Shown: positions 48,630 to 57,788, counted from the stretch's first letter. The stretch: DNA of 64,000 nucleotides from Thiomicrorhabdus sp963677355 (GCA_963677355.2 CAXXXQ010000003.1:186001-250000), one strand, 5' to 3'. Notes: generated from the sequence alone by a model not told the origin. Made by a program: numbers and translations.

Positions 48630-51320
48630 ATGAGTCATCGCCAATTACTTAAGTCCTGTTTCTTAATTCTCTCGTTAATCTTTTCGTCGATTAGCCTTGC
48701 TCAAGATCTTGCTAGTCATGATAAGAGTAAGAAACTGACGCCTATCTCTGTTCAGGTCAATTGGAACCATCAGTTCGAATTTGCGGGTTTCTATGCTGCG
48801 ATTAAGGAAGGTTACTATCGGGATCTTGGCCTTGATGTCACCGTACAGGATTGGAAACCGGGGATTTACGGCGTTGATGAGGTGGTTGCCGGACGTGCCC
48901 AGTTTGCCACCGGTTATACCTCTACCATTGTCGATTATGTTCAAGGTAAGCCGATTAGCTTGGTGATGGCTTCTTTCCAGTTTTCACCAATGGTTTTGCT
49001 TTCTCACGAGCCGGTTTTGAGTTTGCAGCAATTAGCCGGCAAAAAGGTCATGCATTACGGCAATATGCAGATTAATTCCCTGATTGCTAAAGCCAATGCC
49101 GTCGTCGATGAGCCTGCTGTGAGTCTCGATTCTACAGGGAGTTTGCAAGACTTTATCGATAAAAAAGTCGATTTCTATGCGGCCTATAACACTAATGAAC
49201 CCTATCGGTTAAGAAAAGAAGGGATTCCGTTTTATATTCTGGACCCTAAAACCTACGGTATTCAATCCTACGGCGATCTGATTATCACCAGTCAAAAGCT
49301 GGTTAGGGAGCAGCCGGATGTCGTTGCCGCATTTCGGGACGCAACCATTAAGGGTTGGGAGTATGCTATCAATCATCAGGAAGAGACGGTCGATTATATT
49401 CTCAATAATTATGAGGTGGTTAAAAACCGGGATGCCTTGTTGCAGGAAGCGGCAGCGATCAAAGTTTATGTTCAGCCCGGCAACAGTAAGATCGGCTCGA
49501 TTAACCCGGTCAAATTGATGGCCAGTGCAGTCGACGCGAAAGAGACCGGTTTGATTAGCCAGTTAGAGCTTGAGCAAATCAATATGGAGGAGTTTCTATT
49601 CAGGCCGTATGAGGAACGATTTACGATTGAAGAGTTGGCTTATATTCAATCCCATCCGGTGATTAAGATTGGTAACGATTCTTATTGGGAACCCTTTGAA
49701 TATGTCGATAAAGATGGCGTTTACAAAGGTATGGCAGCCGACTATTTCGAACTGATTTCTAAACAGTTGGGTGTTAAGTTCGAGTATTTTAAAAATAAAC
49801 CTTGGTGGGATGTGGTCGATGCGGCTAAAAGTGGCGAAATTCCCATTTATTCCTGTGCTGTTGCGACGCCGGAACGTCGTGAGTACATGAGTTTTACCGA
49901 ACCCTATCTAAGCTTTCCGCTCGTTATTGCTTCAACCAGTAATCTTAACTTTATAGACGATTACAGTCAGTTAAACGGTAAAACAGTCGCGGTACCGGAA
50001 GGCTATTGGTCCCAAGAGTGGTTGGAAAAGAATTATCCGCAGATTGACCTGTTGTTGGTTGATTCGGTCAAAGACGGCCTTGAAGCCGTTTTGCATGACA
50101 AAGCCTTTGCCTATTCGGGCAATTTAGCCTCCATCAATTTTGCGATTAAACGTTACGGATTAGACGGTTTGCATATTGCCGGTGATAGCGGTGCGCGTTT
50201 TGAATTGGCGATAGGCGTTTCCAAACAAGAGCCGTTGTTGCTCGGTATTATGGAGAAGGCGTTACAGAACATCACGCCACAGCAACGTAGCGAAATCTAC
50301 AACAAGTGGATTCAGTTGGAAATGGTCAAACGCACCGATAACAGCACTTTGCTTTCCGTGATTTTATTGTCGTTAGTAATCGCATTGATCTTGGTTTTGA
50401 CGTCATTGGTTTTCTATCGGCAGAAAAAACAGCAGGAATTTTATATCAGACAAGTTAACGAACTATCGCTGGCGACCTATACCAATTTCAAGAACCGCCA
50501 AGTGGAATGGGTGAGTGATTCCTTTCTGAGAATGATCGGTTGTCGTCAAGAAGAGGTGTTATACCACTCTCATGATATTTTCAGGCACCCGAAAGTGGCC
50601 GCCGAGTATTATGACGAGATATATAAAACGGTTGGCGCCGGAAAGGTTTGGTCGGGCGAACTCAGAGCACGATCCTGTCACGGTCACGAGTTTTGGGTGT
50701 TGGCGACCATCACGCCGGAGATTAAACGCGGTAAAGTGGTGGGGGCTTGGACGACTAGAGTGGATATTTCCGATAAAAAGCGTCTGGAAGAGCTAGCCAT
50801 CAAGGATAGTTTAACGGGGGTTTATAACCGCAACCAGTTTAATGAACTCTTTGAATCTCAGGTGCACCGGGCGGGACGATCAAAAAGCAGTTTCTGTATG
50901 GCGATGTTTGATGTCGACGATTTCAAGCTGATCAATGACCGTTATGGGCATCAGCGAGGGGACGAGGTGCTGGTGGAAGTGGTGAATATCACTAAACGAT
51001 ATTTTGGTCGCGCCAATGATCTGATCTTCCGGGTTGGGGGTGAAGAGTTTGTGATCCTTACCGATTACGCCAGCGCCGAAGAATTTGAGTCCTATTTGAA
51101 TGAGTTTAGAGAGGGCGTGCGAGACTTGCATGTCCCTAATCCGGATTCGGAATCTGAAGTGCTGACGGTGTCTGTTGGCGGCTTGTACTGTAGCCGGATG
51201 AATCCGTATATCCAGTCTTCTCAAGTTTATTCTCGCGTGGATAAGGTGCTTTATGAAGCGAAGATGACAGGTCGCAACCGAGTCTGTATGGACAAAATGA
51301 AAGAGTTGTGTGATTCATAA
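48630..51320 (+). CDS. Fused sensor diguanylate cyclase: NMT1-like + SBP3 + PAS + GGDEF
   Basis: An 896-residue protein. Signal peptide (about 1-24); NMT1/THI5-like solute-binding domain (about 36-310, with VQVNWNHQFEFAGFYAAIKEGYY); family 3 amino-acid-type binding domain (about 330-565, with IKIGNDSYWEPFEYVDKDGVYKGMAADYFELI); one membrane helix (about 573-595); PAS domain (about 605-720) with RVDISDKKRLEELA linking to a GGDEF domain. The active site GGEEF is at 803-807 and is preceded by RAND, an RxxD inhibitory site. It should make cyclic di-GMP in response to one or two periplasmic ligands. No Shine-Dalgarno is obvious; a TATAAT lies only 7 bases before the ATG. Confidence 0.9.
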   Translation: MSHRQLLKSCFLILSLIFSSISLAQDLASHDKSKKLTPISVQVNWNHQFEFAGFYAAIKEGYYRDLGLDVTVQDWKPGIYGVDEVVAGRAQFATGYTSTIVDYVQGKPISLVMASFQFSPMVLLSHEPVLSLQQLAGKKVMHYGNMQINSLIAKANAVVDEPAVSLDSTGSLQDFIDKKVDFYAAYNTNEPYRLRKEGIPFYILDPKTYGIQSYGDLIITSQKLVREQPDVVAAFRDATIKGWEYAINHQEETVDYILNNYEVVKNRDALLQEAAAIKVYVQPGNSKIGSINPVKLMASAVDAKETGLISQLELEQINMEEFLFRPYEERFTIEELAYIQSHPVIKIGNDSYWEPFEYVDKDGVYKGMAADYFELISKQLGVKFEYFKNKPWWDVVDAAKSGEIPIYSCAVATPERREYMSFTEPYLSFPLVIASTSNLNFIDDYSQLNGKTVAVPEGYWSQEWLEKNYPQIDLLLVDSVKDGLEAVLHDKAFAYSGNLASINFAIKRYGLDGLHIAGDSGARFELAIGVSKQEPLLLGIMEKALQNITPQQRSEIYNKWIQLEMVKRTDNSTLLSVILLSLVIALILVLTSLVFYRQKKQQEFYIRQVNELSLATYTNFKNRQVEWVSDSFLRMIGCRQEEVLYHSHDIFRHPKVAAEYYDEIYKTVGAGKVWSGELRARSCHGHEFWVLATITPEIKRGKVVGAWTTRVDISDKKRLEELAIKDSLTGVYNRNQFNELFESQVHRAGRSKSSFCMAMFDVDDFKLINDRYGHQRGDEVLVEVVNITKRYFGRANDLIFRVGGEEFVILTDYASAEEFESYLNEFREGVRDLHVPNPDSESEVLTVSVGGLYCSRMNPYIQSSQVYSRVDKVLYEAKMTGRNRVCMDKMKELCDS

Positions 51321-51332
51321 AATCGAGGCACA

Positions 51333-51360
51333 AAAAAACCCGATCTTTTGGATCGGGTTG
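51333..51360 (-). terminator. Terminator of the rpmB-rpmG operon
   Basis: AACCCGATC and GATCGGGTT pair around TTTTG. On the minus strand a T run follows, so it ends transcription coming from rpmG. Confidence 0.85.
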
Positions 51361-51385
51361 GGGTACAAATTAATCTGGGTAAGAT

Positions 51386-51538
51386 TTATTTGATTTTTGC
51401 TTCTTTGAACAAGACGTGTTTACGAACTACTGGATCGTATTTCTTGATCTCGAATTTGCCAGCCATATTCTTTTTATTTTTATCAGTAGTGTAAAAATAA
51501 GCAGATTCAGTTGACTGTAATTTAATCTTATCGCGCAT
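51386..51538 (-). CDS. rpmG: 50S ribosomal protein L33
   Basis: A 50-residue basic protein starting MRDKIKLQSTESAYFYTTDK and ending KKYDPVVRKHVLFKEAKIK. This is the zinc-free, cysteine-lacking L33 form. A ribosome site (AAGGAG on the minus strand) precedes the ATG at 51538. It is 11 bp after rpmB, the standard rpmB-rpmG order. L33 sits in the large subunit near the tRNA exit site. Confidence 0.96.
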   Translation of the reverse strand: MRDKIKLQSTESAYFYTTDKNKKNMAGKFEIKKYDPVVRKHVLFKEAKIK

Positions 51539-51549
51539 GGTTAGTCTCC

Positions 51550-51786
51550 TTAGACCTTCTCACCACGTGAACGCATATCAGCGATCACAGCGTCAATCCC
51601 GTTTTTGTCAATGATTCGCATACCTGCTGCAGATACGCGAAGTTTTACAAAACGGCTTTCAGCTTCTGACCAAAAACGGTGCGTGTGCAAGTTTGGTAAG
51701 AAACGACGACGAGTTTTACGGTGAGAGTGAGAAACATTGTTACCTACGACAGGACCTTTTCCTGTTACTTGGCATACTTTAGACAT
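51550..51786 (-). CDS. rpmB: 50S ribosomal protein L28
   Basis: A 78-residue basic protein beginning MSKVCQVTGKGPVVGNNVSHSHRKTRRRFLPNLH, diagnostic for L28, with full length. The AGAGGGA ribosome site lies just upstream. The transcript appears to begin about 115 bases earlier (promoter at 51909-51937) and carries two hairpins in its leader. Confidence 0.97.
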   Translation of the reverse strand: MSKVCQVTGKGPVVGNNVSHSHRKTRRRFLPNLHTHRFWSEAESRFVKLRVSAAGMRIIDKNGIDAVIADMRSRGEKV

Positions 51787-51810
51787 TTCACAATCCCTCT
51801 AAAACAAATA

Positions 51811-51890
51811 TTGAACCCTTTACATCAAAGGCTTCAAACAAATAAAAATATTCGAATATTTCTATATTTCAAAACGTTATCGAGATAACG
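51811..51890 (-). promoter_or_regulatory. Structured 5' leader of rpmB
   Basis: On the transcribed (minus) strand the leader holds three dyads: CGTTATC-TC-GATAACG followed by TTTT (51890-51875), the 14-base palindrome AATATTCGAATATT (51860-51847), and TTGAA-G-CCTTT / AAAGG-G-TTCAA around GATGT (51837-51811), just before the ribosome site. This could be a control element for r-protein synthesis, but the structure is read by eye only. Confidence 0.45.
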
Positions 51891-51908
51891 CCAAAAATAA
51901 GAAGCGGA

Positions 51909-51937
51909 ATTATCCATGAAATCAAAGAAGATTGCAA
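51909..51937 (-). promoter_or_regulatory. Promoter of rpmB-rpmG
   Basis: On the minus strand TTGCAA (51937-51932) and GATAAT (51914-51909) are 17 bp apart. They are followed by TCCGCTTCTT, similar to the sequence after the gltB -10. Confidence 0.55.
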
Positions 51938-52000
51938 GCTTAACTGTTTCTTTTTTATCGATTAAAACTTGCAGTAGCTTCTTTATTTAATCAAAGCGCT

Positions 52001-53725
52001 TTAATTAGCGATCACCGGGGTCTGCACGCCGGTAGCTTCGTCAATCGGTACCACATCCCAGCTAGTCGTGACAGGTGCGATATGAGGATCGCGGCCGTAG
52101 ATGTAGCTTTGTTCCTCAACAATGATTTTATAGGCTTTATTCAATTTAAGCGCTCTTTCGGTAGACGGTTGCAGCAGATGGGCGATATCGGCGTGCAAAA
52201 TTGCTATTTGGTCTTCCTTTAGACTGCCGTCAGTGTTAAAGAATTTGGCGATGACTTCGTCGTTATCGCGGAATTCATTCGCAGATTGGTTTTCCGTTAG
52301 GTATTTGCTGTATTCCCAAGTGCCGTCTGACCATTGAGGTTCGGCAAGCCCGGCAAATCCTTTTTGAGTCCAGTGATACCAGCCTGCTTGGAAGTGGTCT
52401 GCAGTTAGTTTTCTAGGGAAAGCAAAACTGCTGTCGGTAGTGACGCCGACTCCGGAGTGACAGCCGATGCAATTCATCGATTCTTCATAGCTTTGTGGAC
52501 GCAAAGCCCCATTCTGGTCTTCGATAAAGCCTTGATAAGTCCAACCGAGTCCATTGATCACACCTTTTTCCGCATTGCCGGTAATGGTTCTCAAGCGGTC
52601 AGGGAATTGTGCCGTTTCCAGCTCTTCTCCCATAGCGGCATTATAAAGTTGTGAATAAGTATTCCAGGAGGTCTTTTTCCCATAACGTAGTTCTTTCATT
52701 CGTTCCGAAAGTTTGATGCCGTTATCATCGACGTCAATATAGCGAACGGTATGCAAGAATTCGCTTCCTTCAGGGTAGAGACCGGCGGCCAAGTGCAGTT
52801 CACCGCTTTCTTGTAGTGTTTTAGCCATACCGACATAAGACATATTGCGGCCCTCTGTCGGAGCCCAGTCATAGGTAACCTGAGTGGCAACATCGAAGAC
52901 GCCGTTACGGTTCAGGTCAACGTTATACAGATTTTCATCGGTACTGTCGATGGCGATGTCTTTACGGGTAATCATCGCTTCAACGATGGCCAGATTCAGT
53001 TTGTAGACGTCTCTTGAATAATGGCCTGCTGCGTCTTGACGCATGGTATCGGCGAGGCGAATGATCACGTCATCCGTGCTGCCGTTGGTTGGCCAGAAAG
53101 TACCCAAAAACGGAGTGTAGGAGAAGGCTCGCCAGCCGGTATCAATTCCGTCCGGGTTTCGATCGAAACCTTCGGTATCAAAATTGAAATAGCAATCCGG
53201 GGTATAGCCGTCCCACACGCCGTCTTGATCCACATCCCACTCTTGAGGGACATTGGCGAGGGTCTGCGCTAATTTCAAATTACCGTTTTCATCGAAATAA
53301 TTGGAGGTTCTGACATAGTTCAGAATCTCGCTATCGGAAATACCGGCAACCGCCGCCGTGCGGTCTTTAAACAGGTTGGTCCAGCGGTTAGTGCGACTAT
53401 AGGTTCTGAAGTCATAAAGCAGTTGGAATTCACTGTCGTCAATATAGTTTGGCGTTTCACCGACGGTATGGCAGCTAAAGCAAGGGTTGTGAATTCGATC
53501 GTTATCCCCTTGCGTTCGGGTATAGCATTGAGCCGGAATATAGGCGGCATCATTATTTTGGATATGATTGGTCAGAAGATTGATCTCAACCGGAGAGGCA
53601 GGCGAATATTCTGCTACAGAATCGGATTCCGTGCTGCTTGTTCCATCACTGTCGGAGCCTGTGCAGCTGTATAGCAGGACACTGCCTATGCCGATACCGA
53701 TGGCTGATAAAATTGTTTTTTTCAT
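52001..53725 (-). CDS. Exported diheme c-type cytochrome-like protein
   Basis: A 574-residue protein with a signal sequence; the cysteine at 21 (LLYSC) could be a lipoprotein site though the lipobox is not ideal. Two heme c motifs are present, CFSCH (82-86) and CIGCH (419-423), far apart. Between them are several Asp/Asn-rich loops of EF-hand style (DVDQDGVWDG, DLNRNGVFDV, DVDDNGIKLS), suggesting calcium binding. I recognise no named family. It is the last of three same-strand genes behind two PhoX-family lipoproteins (128 bp gap), so a shared role is possible. Confidence 0.75.
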   Translation of the reverse strand: MKKTILSAIGIGIGSVLLYSCTGSDSDGTSSTESDSVAEYSPASPVEINLLTNHIQNNDAAYIPAQCYTRTQGDNDRIHNPCFSCHTVGETPNYIDDSEFQLLYDFRTYSRTNRWTNLFKDRTAAVAGISDSEILNYVRTSNYFDENGNLKLAQTLANVPQEWDVDQDGVWDGYTPDCYFNFDTEGFDRNPDGIDTGWRAFSYTPFLGTFWPTNGSTDDVIIRLADTMRQDAAGHYSRDVYKLNLAIVEAMITRKDIAIDSTDENLYNVDLNRNGVFDVATQVTYDWAPTEGRNMSYVGMAKTLQESGELHLAAGLYPEGSEFLHTVRYIDVDDNGIKLSERMKELRYGKKTSWNTYSQLYNAAMGEELETAQFPDRLRTITGNAEKGVINGLGWTYQGFIEDQNGALRPQSYEESMNCIGCHSGVGVTTDSSFAFPRKLTADHFQAGWYHWTQKGFAGLAEPQWSDGTWEYSKYLTENQSANEFRDNDEVIAKFFNTDGSLKEDQIAILHADIAHLLQPSTERALKLNKAYKIIVEEQSYIYGRDPHIAPVTTSWDVVPIDEATGVQTPVIAN

Positions 53726-53803
53726 TGTTCTATTCTCGTTGATTTTGAAACCTTTTTAAAACGTAACGTGGTCAGACGTTATCTTTTAAAAAGATTTAAA
53801 GAG

Positions 53804-53828
53804 AAAACAGGCCTGTATGACAGACCTG
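53804..53828 (-). terminator. Terminator after the first PhoX-family gene
   Basis: On the minus strand CAGGTCTGT and ACAGGCCTG pair around CAT and are followed by TTTTCTCTTT. It lies between the PhoX gene and the diheme gene, so the latter may depend on read-through or its own promoter. Confidence 0.6.
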
Positions 53829-53853
53829 CTAACTCTAATTTAGAGTTTAGGTA

Positions 53854-55782
53854 TTAAGGTGCGAAATTGAATACACCTAGAACACCTGCTTCAGACTCGC
53901 CGTTAAGGTCAGAATCTGCATCAGGGTGCTGAGTTACCATTGACATGTACCCGAAACCGTTCACGTCTTTATGCCAGAAAGGTGAAGTTGTTTCTGCACC
54001 TGCCGGAGTCGTGACAATGCGATTCAGTGACTTATCTTTGATGTTGTAAGCCCAGATCATATTGTTTTCGTGTGCACCAGTATCTTCACCGATAACAAGA
54101 ATGTTTGAGTCTTCAAGGAAAGTCACGTTATCCGGGTTAGAGATTCCGTTAACGTCACAGCTGTTAGCCGAAAGCATTTCATTGCTTGAGTAATCCGTTG
54201 GAGTACCCGCAATCAGACCTTTCATGTTATAGGCAACATAGTCAGAACCGATTGTGCTGTCTGCAGCAATATCCATTTCGTAAACCCCACCACATTTGTT
54301 GTAGTCAAGTTTGATGTCGTTATTACCACCAATGTCATACTTGGTTTCAGCTTCACCGTTCTTCATGTTGTCTTCCATACCGCGAGCGACTTCAGACATA
54401 GCAACATAAAGTTTGTTGTCTTTTGCATTGAAGGTGATACCTTCTTCCTTACGGAATTCAGTTGTTGCACCCATCATTGCTGCATAACGACGTGTTTCCA
54501 GACGAGAAGCCAAAACTTCGTCCGTAGCATCGATGTTGCTGTCGCCGTTAACGTCTTTCAACTGTAGACATTCGTTACCGAAAGTCGTGTTAACAGCAGT
54601 GAAACCGGCAGAACATGAACCGTCCGCAGCAGGTGTAGCAGTTGCGAAGATGTCAGAGAATACAGGTGCGTCATTTGTAGCAACATCACCGTCGGCATCC
54701 AGCATTGCACGTACGTCAGCGTTGGTTGTGTGACCAAGGTCGATCCAGTTGATCGTTGCACTACCTAGACCGGCATCAGAAACCTGATTCCATTTTGCAG
54801 CATATAGAGAACCGGCAGAAAGGTCGCCAGCCGTATCGGCAACAAACATGAATAGGCCTACGTTGGTACCGTCGTCAGACATGTAGACAGTTTTTTGGTC
54901 AGGCATAACATAAGAAAGCTCGTGAGAGAAACGACCCATTGCATAGTGCTTAAAGTAAGTCGGTACACCACCGCCAGAGACTTGAACTTCAGGAGTCCAA
55001 CCATAGTAGTATGGGTTTAGCTTAGTGCCGTCATTACCCCAGAATTTCGCTGTTTCATCGTAGTATTTGTCACCTGTCAAACCGGTTGCAGGGTCAGCAG
55101 TTTCTTCAACCATACGCGCGTCAGTTTCATACTCTTCAGAACCTAAGTGAGAGCTCCAAGGTGTTGTTTGACCTGCACAGTGAACGAAGCCACCAAATTC
55201 AGGAGACTGATCGATAAACTCAAGAGAACCAGGAACGACAGAAAGGTTTCCGGAACCGTCTTGGGTTAGTTCACTTTTATACATGGCGCCGATCTGACAC
55301 TCAAACTGAGAAACCATGTAAATGTTTCCGCCTTGTTGCAGAATAGAGAAGTAATCAAGTCCTGAACCGACACCGTCATTAGTCCCGTTACAGATATATG
55401 CAGAAGCATCTTCAAACGTAATGGCGTTACCTAGGTAGTCTTTAACGGCACCGTATGTTTCACCATTGTCTGTATCTCCGGTTGCCATTAGTTTCTGATA
55501 ACCGATGCTTTGGTCTGTTCCATTGATACGAGCTGTTCCAGAAGTTTGTAGCGCATTTTTGGAAGCATCGTCAATTGGCAGAGCAACAGGATCAAACTCT
55601 ACGGTAAGGGCTTTTAGACTAAGGTTACTTGAGCTTGGTGTTTCGACGCTGCTGATACCGTCTGTACCGTCAACGCCGTTGATTCCTGCCGTACCGTCAT
55701 CACCGTCCTGGCAACCTGATAGAGCAAGTGCTGAAGCAGTCAATGCCATGGCCATGGCAAGGTGTAGCTTTTTAAGTTTCAT
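53854..55782 (-). CDS. PhoX-family (DUF839) lipoprotein with collagen-like linker
   Basis: A 642-residue lipoprotein (lipobox LSGC, Cys24). Residues 27-44 are six Gly-X-Y triplets, a short collagen-like spacer, before a PhoX beta-propeller domain. The family's iron-binding cysteine region appears as VHCAGQTTPW (Cys202), followed by GSEEYE. GRFSHELSYVMPDQKTVYMSDDGTN and TEFRKEEGITFN are further PhoX motifs. PhoX enzymes are Ca/Fe-dependent alkaline phosphatases, normally exported by Tat; here the signal is a Sec/lipoprotein one. It has a close paralogue immediately upstream. No Pho box was found. Confidence 0.85.
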   Translation of the reverse strand: MKLKKLHLAMAMALTASALALSGCQDGDDGTAGINGVDGTDGISSVETPSSSNLSLKALTVEFDPVALPIDDASKNALQTSGTARINGTDQSIGYQKLMATGDTDNGETYGAVKDYLGNAITFEDASAYICNGTNDGVGSGLDYFSILQQGGNIYMVSQFECQIGAMYKSELTQDGSGNLSVVPGSLEFIDQSPEFGGFVHCAGQTTPWSSHLGSEEYETDARMVEETADPATGLTGDKYYDETAKFWGNDGTKLNPYYYGWTPEVQVSGGGVPTYFKHYAMGRFSHELSYVMPDQKTVYMSDDGTNVGLFMFVADTAGDLSAGSLYAAKWNQVSDAGLGSATINWIDLGHTTNADVRAMLDADGDVATNDAPVFSDIFATATPAADGSCSAGFTAVNTTFGNECLQLKDVNGDSNIDATDEVLASRLETRRYAAMMGATTEFRKEEGITFNAKDNKLYVAMSEVARGMEDNMKNGEAETKYDIGGNNDIKLDYNKCGGVYEMDIAADSTIGSDYVAYNMKGLIAGTPTDYSSNEMLSANSCDVNGISNPDNVTFLEDSNILVIGEDTGAHENNMIWAYNIKDKSLNRIVTTPAGAETTSPFWHKDVNGFGYMSMVTQHPDADSDLNGESEAGVLGVFNFAP

Positions 55783-55958
55783 GTCGAATTCCTAAAATTG
55801 TAAAAGGTTGGGATAACCAAATTGTTTGGCTCCGCGAATCTTAGGAAATGGTTGTTACGTGGCTTTGTAAAAAATGTTTCTTGTCTGTTAATAAAATTTA
55901 ACGGTTATATGACGTTAGATTACCGTTTTTTTAATTGGTATCGATTTCGCTTCGACTT

Positions 55959-57788
55959 TTACCGATTACCCCAGTTAAAAGGCCCGATAATCCCCGCACG
56001 AGACTCTTTTTTATGCGTATCAGTTTGCGTGTTTTTCAGAGGGTGTTGGGTGACAATAGTCAAGTAACCGTAGCCGTTCAGATCTTTGTGCCAGAAGGTC
56101 GATGTCGTTTCTGCACCGGTCGGAGAACTGAAAATCGGGGTCAGTTTTTCTGTGTCTGTGTTATACGACCAGACCAAGTTATTTTGATGATGACCGGTGT
56201 CTTCACCAATAATTAAACTATTGCTGCCGGCCAGAAAGCTAATATTGTCCGGATTGGATATCCCTTGCAGAGAGCAGCTGTTCTCAATATCGTCTTGCGG
56301 TACTCCTGCCACCAAACCGGATATGCCGGTCGCGACATAATCGGATTTCATATTCAAGTCGGATTCGAGTTTTAATTGATAAACTCCGCCGCAGGCGTTG
56401 TGCTTTAGTTGAATATGGTTATAGCCGCCAAGGTCATACTTAGCGTTATCCTCAGCGTTCTTTTGAAAATTTTCCATACCTCTCGCCACTTCTGAAATCG
56501 ATAGATAGAGGCGATTTTGTTCAGGGTTGAAAGTAATTCCTTCGGCTTTACGGAATTCGGTGGTCGCGCCTAAATAAGCGGCCATTCTTCGGGTTTCCAA
56601 GCGGGCAGCGATAATTTCATCGGTGCGGCTTATCTGGTTGTCGTGATTGATGTCTTTTAGTGCCAGACATTCTGCACCATGCATGGTATTCACAGAGCGG
56701 TATCCGGCGGGACATTGCTGTTGATCGTCTCTAGGAGCCGTTGAGAAAATATCGGAAAACTTGAGTTTCTTGGCTACCCAAGTGCGAATTTCTTGATCGG
56801 TGGTTTGGCCGAGATCGGCCCAGTGGATTTGCGCGGCTCCCAAACCTTGATTGGAGGTTTGTATCCATTTAGCGGCAAATAGGTGCCCACTGCTCAGGTC
56901 GGCAGGTTTATCGGCAATATAGAGATAAAAACCGCCATTGGTACCGTCGTCACTCATATAGACGGTTTTTTGATCCGGCATGACATAAGCCAGTTCATGT
57001 GAAAAACGTCCCATGCTGTAGTGTTTGCTGTAAACCGGTTGGTTTTGCGGGTCGATTTGTACTTCCGGAATCCAGCCGTAATAGTATGGGTTGGCCCGGC
57101 TGAGATCATCTTGCCAGTAATGTTTCAATTCGTCATAGTAAGCGATGCCGGTCAGCCCGTTGTCAGGGTTAAATTGCGATTCGATCGCTCGGGCATCGGG
57201 TTCATACTCTTCAGAAGCCAGATGCGATTGCCACGGGGTGGTTTGCCCGGCGCAATGCACAAAACCGCCAAACTCGCTGGATTGGTCGATATATTTCAGG
57301 CTGTCCGCTTTGACTTTAAGTTGTCCGTTTGCCAGCTGCTCAAGTTCGTTGACGTACAAAGCGCCGATGGCACACTCATATTGTGAAACCATAAAAAGTT
57401 TATTATTGCGTTGCAGAATCGAGATATGGTCAAGTCCGGAACCGACGCCTTCATTCGTACCGCTACATACATAGTTAGAGCCATCCGAAAATTGGATCGG
57501 TTGGCCGGCGACATCTTTGATTAAGCCAAAATGTTCCGCGTTGTTGTTTTCTCCGGTCAAAAACAGGGTCTGGTAGTCAAGGGGTTGGGTAACGCCGTTG
57601 ATGGTAACGGCTTTACTGGAGCGGATTTCCATTAGCGGTTCCGCAGAAACCTCGATCGGAGCAAAATCGATTTGAATCGATGCCGAAGAAGAGGTCGAAT
57701 GGGAAGTTGAATCCGAGGGATTGTCACACCCGTAAAGTCCGGAAATGGTGGCGAAACAAGCGAGCAGGAGCGGAGTTTTAAATTTCAT
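55959..57788 (-). CDS. PhoX-family (DUF839) lipoprotein, second paralogue
   Basis: From ATG 57788 this gives 609 residues with a lipoprotein-like signal (ISGLYGC). It is a full-length paralogue of the next gene, sharing the VHCAGQTTPWQSHLASEEYE region (Cys179), GRFSHELAYVMPDQKTVYMSDDGTN, TEFRKAEGITFN and the C-terminal TSTFWHKDLNGYGYLTIVTQHP. The collagen-like repeat is absent, replaced by a Ser-rich stretch. The two genes are a tandem duplication that has diverged in the N-terminal linker. Expected location is the outer-membrane or periplasmic face; activity is inferred as phosphatase. Confidence 0.85.
   Translation of the reverse strand: MKFKTPLLLACFATISGLYGCDNPSDSTSHSTSSSASIQIDFAPIEVSAEPLMEIRSSKAVTINGVTQPLDYQTLFLTGENNNAEHFGLIKDVAGQPIQFSDGSNYVCSGTNEGVGSGLDHISILQRNNKLFMVSQYECAIGALYVNELEQLANGQLKVKADSLKYIDQSSEFGGFVHCAGQTTPWQSHLASEEYEPDARAIESQFNPDNGLTGIAYYDELKHYWQDDLSRANPYYYGWIPEVQIDPQNQPVYSKHYSMGRFSHELAYVMPDQKTVYMSDDGTNGGFYLYIADKPADLSSGHLFAAKWIQTSNQGLGAAQIHWADLGQTTDQEIRTWVAKKLKFSDIFSTAPRDDQQQCPAGYRSVNTMHGAECLALKDINHDNQISRTDEIIAARLETRRMAAYLGATTEFRKAEGITFNPEQNRLYLSISEVARGMENFQKNAEDNAKYDLGGYNHIQLKHNACGGVYQLKLESDLNMKSDYVATGISGLVAGVPQDDIENSCSLQGISNPDNISFLAGSNSLIIGEDTGHHQNNLVWSYNTDTEKLTPIFSSPTGAETTSTFWHKDLNGYGYLTIVTQHPLKNTQTDTHKKESRAGIIGPFNWGNR

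Noticed and set aside
48354..48644. 96-codon minus-strand frame opposite the 65-codon ORF and the sensor start
   Set aside because: Very basic, shadow-like composition and it runs into the start of the clearly coding sensor gene; the + strand frame is the better candidate.
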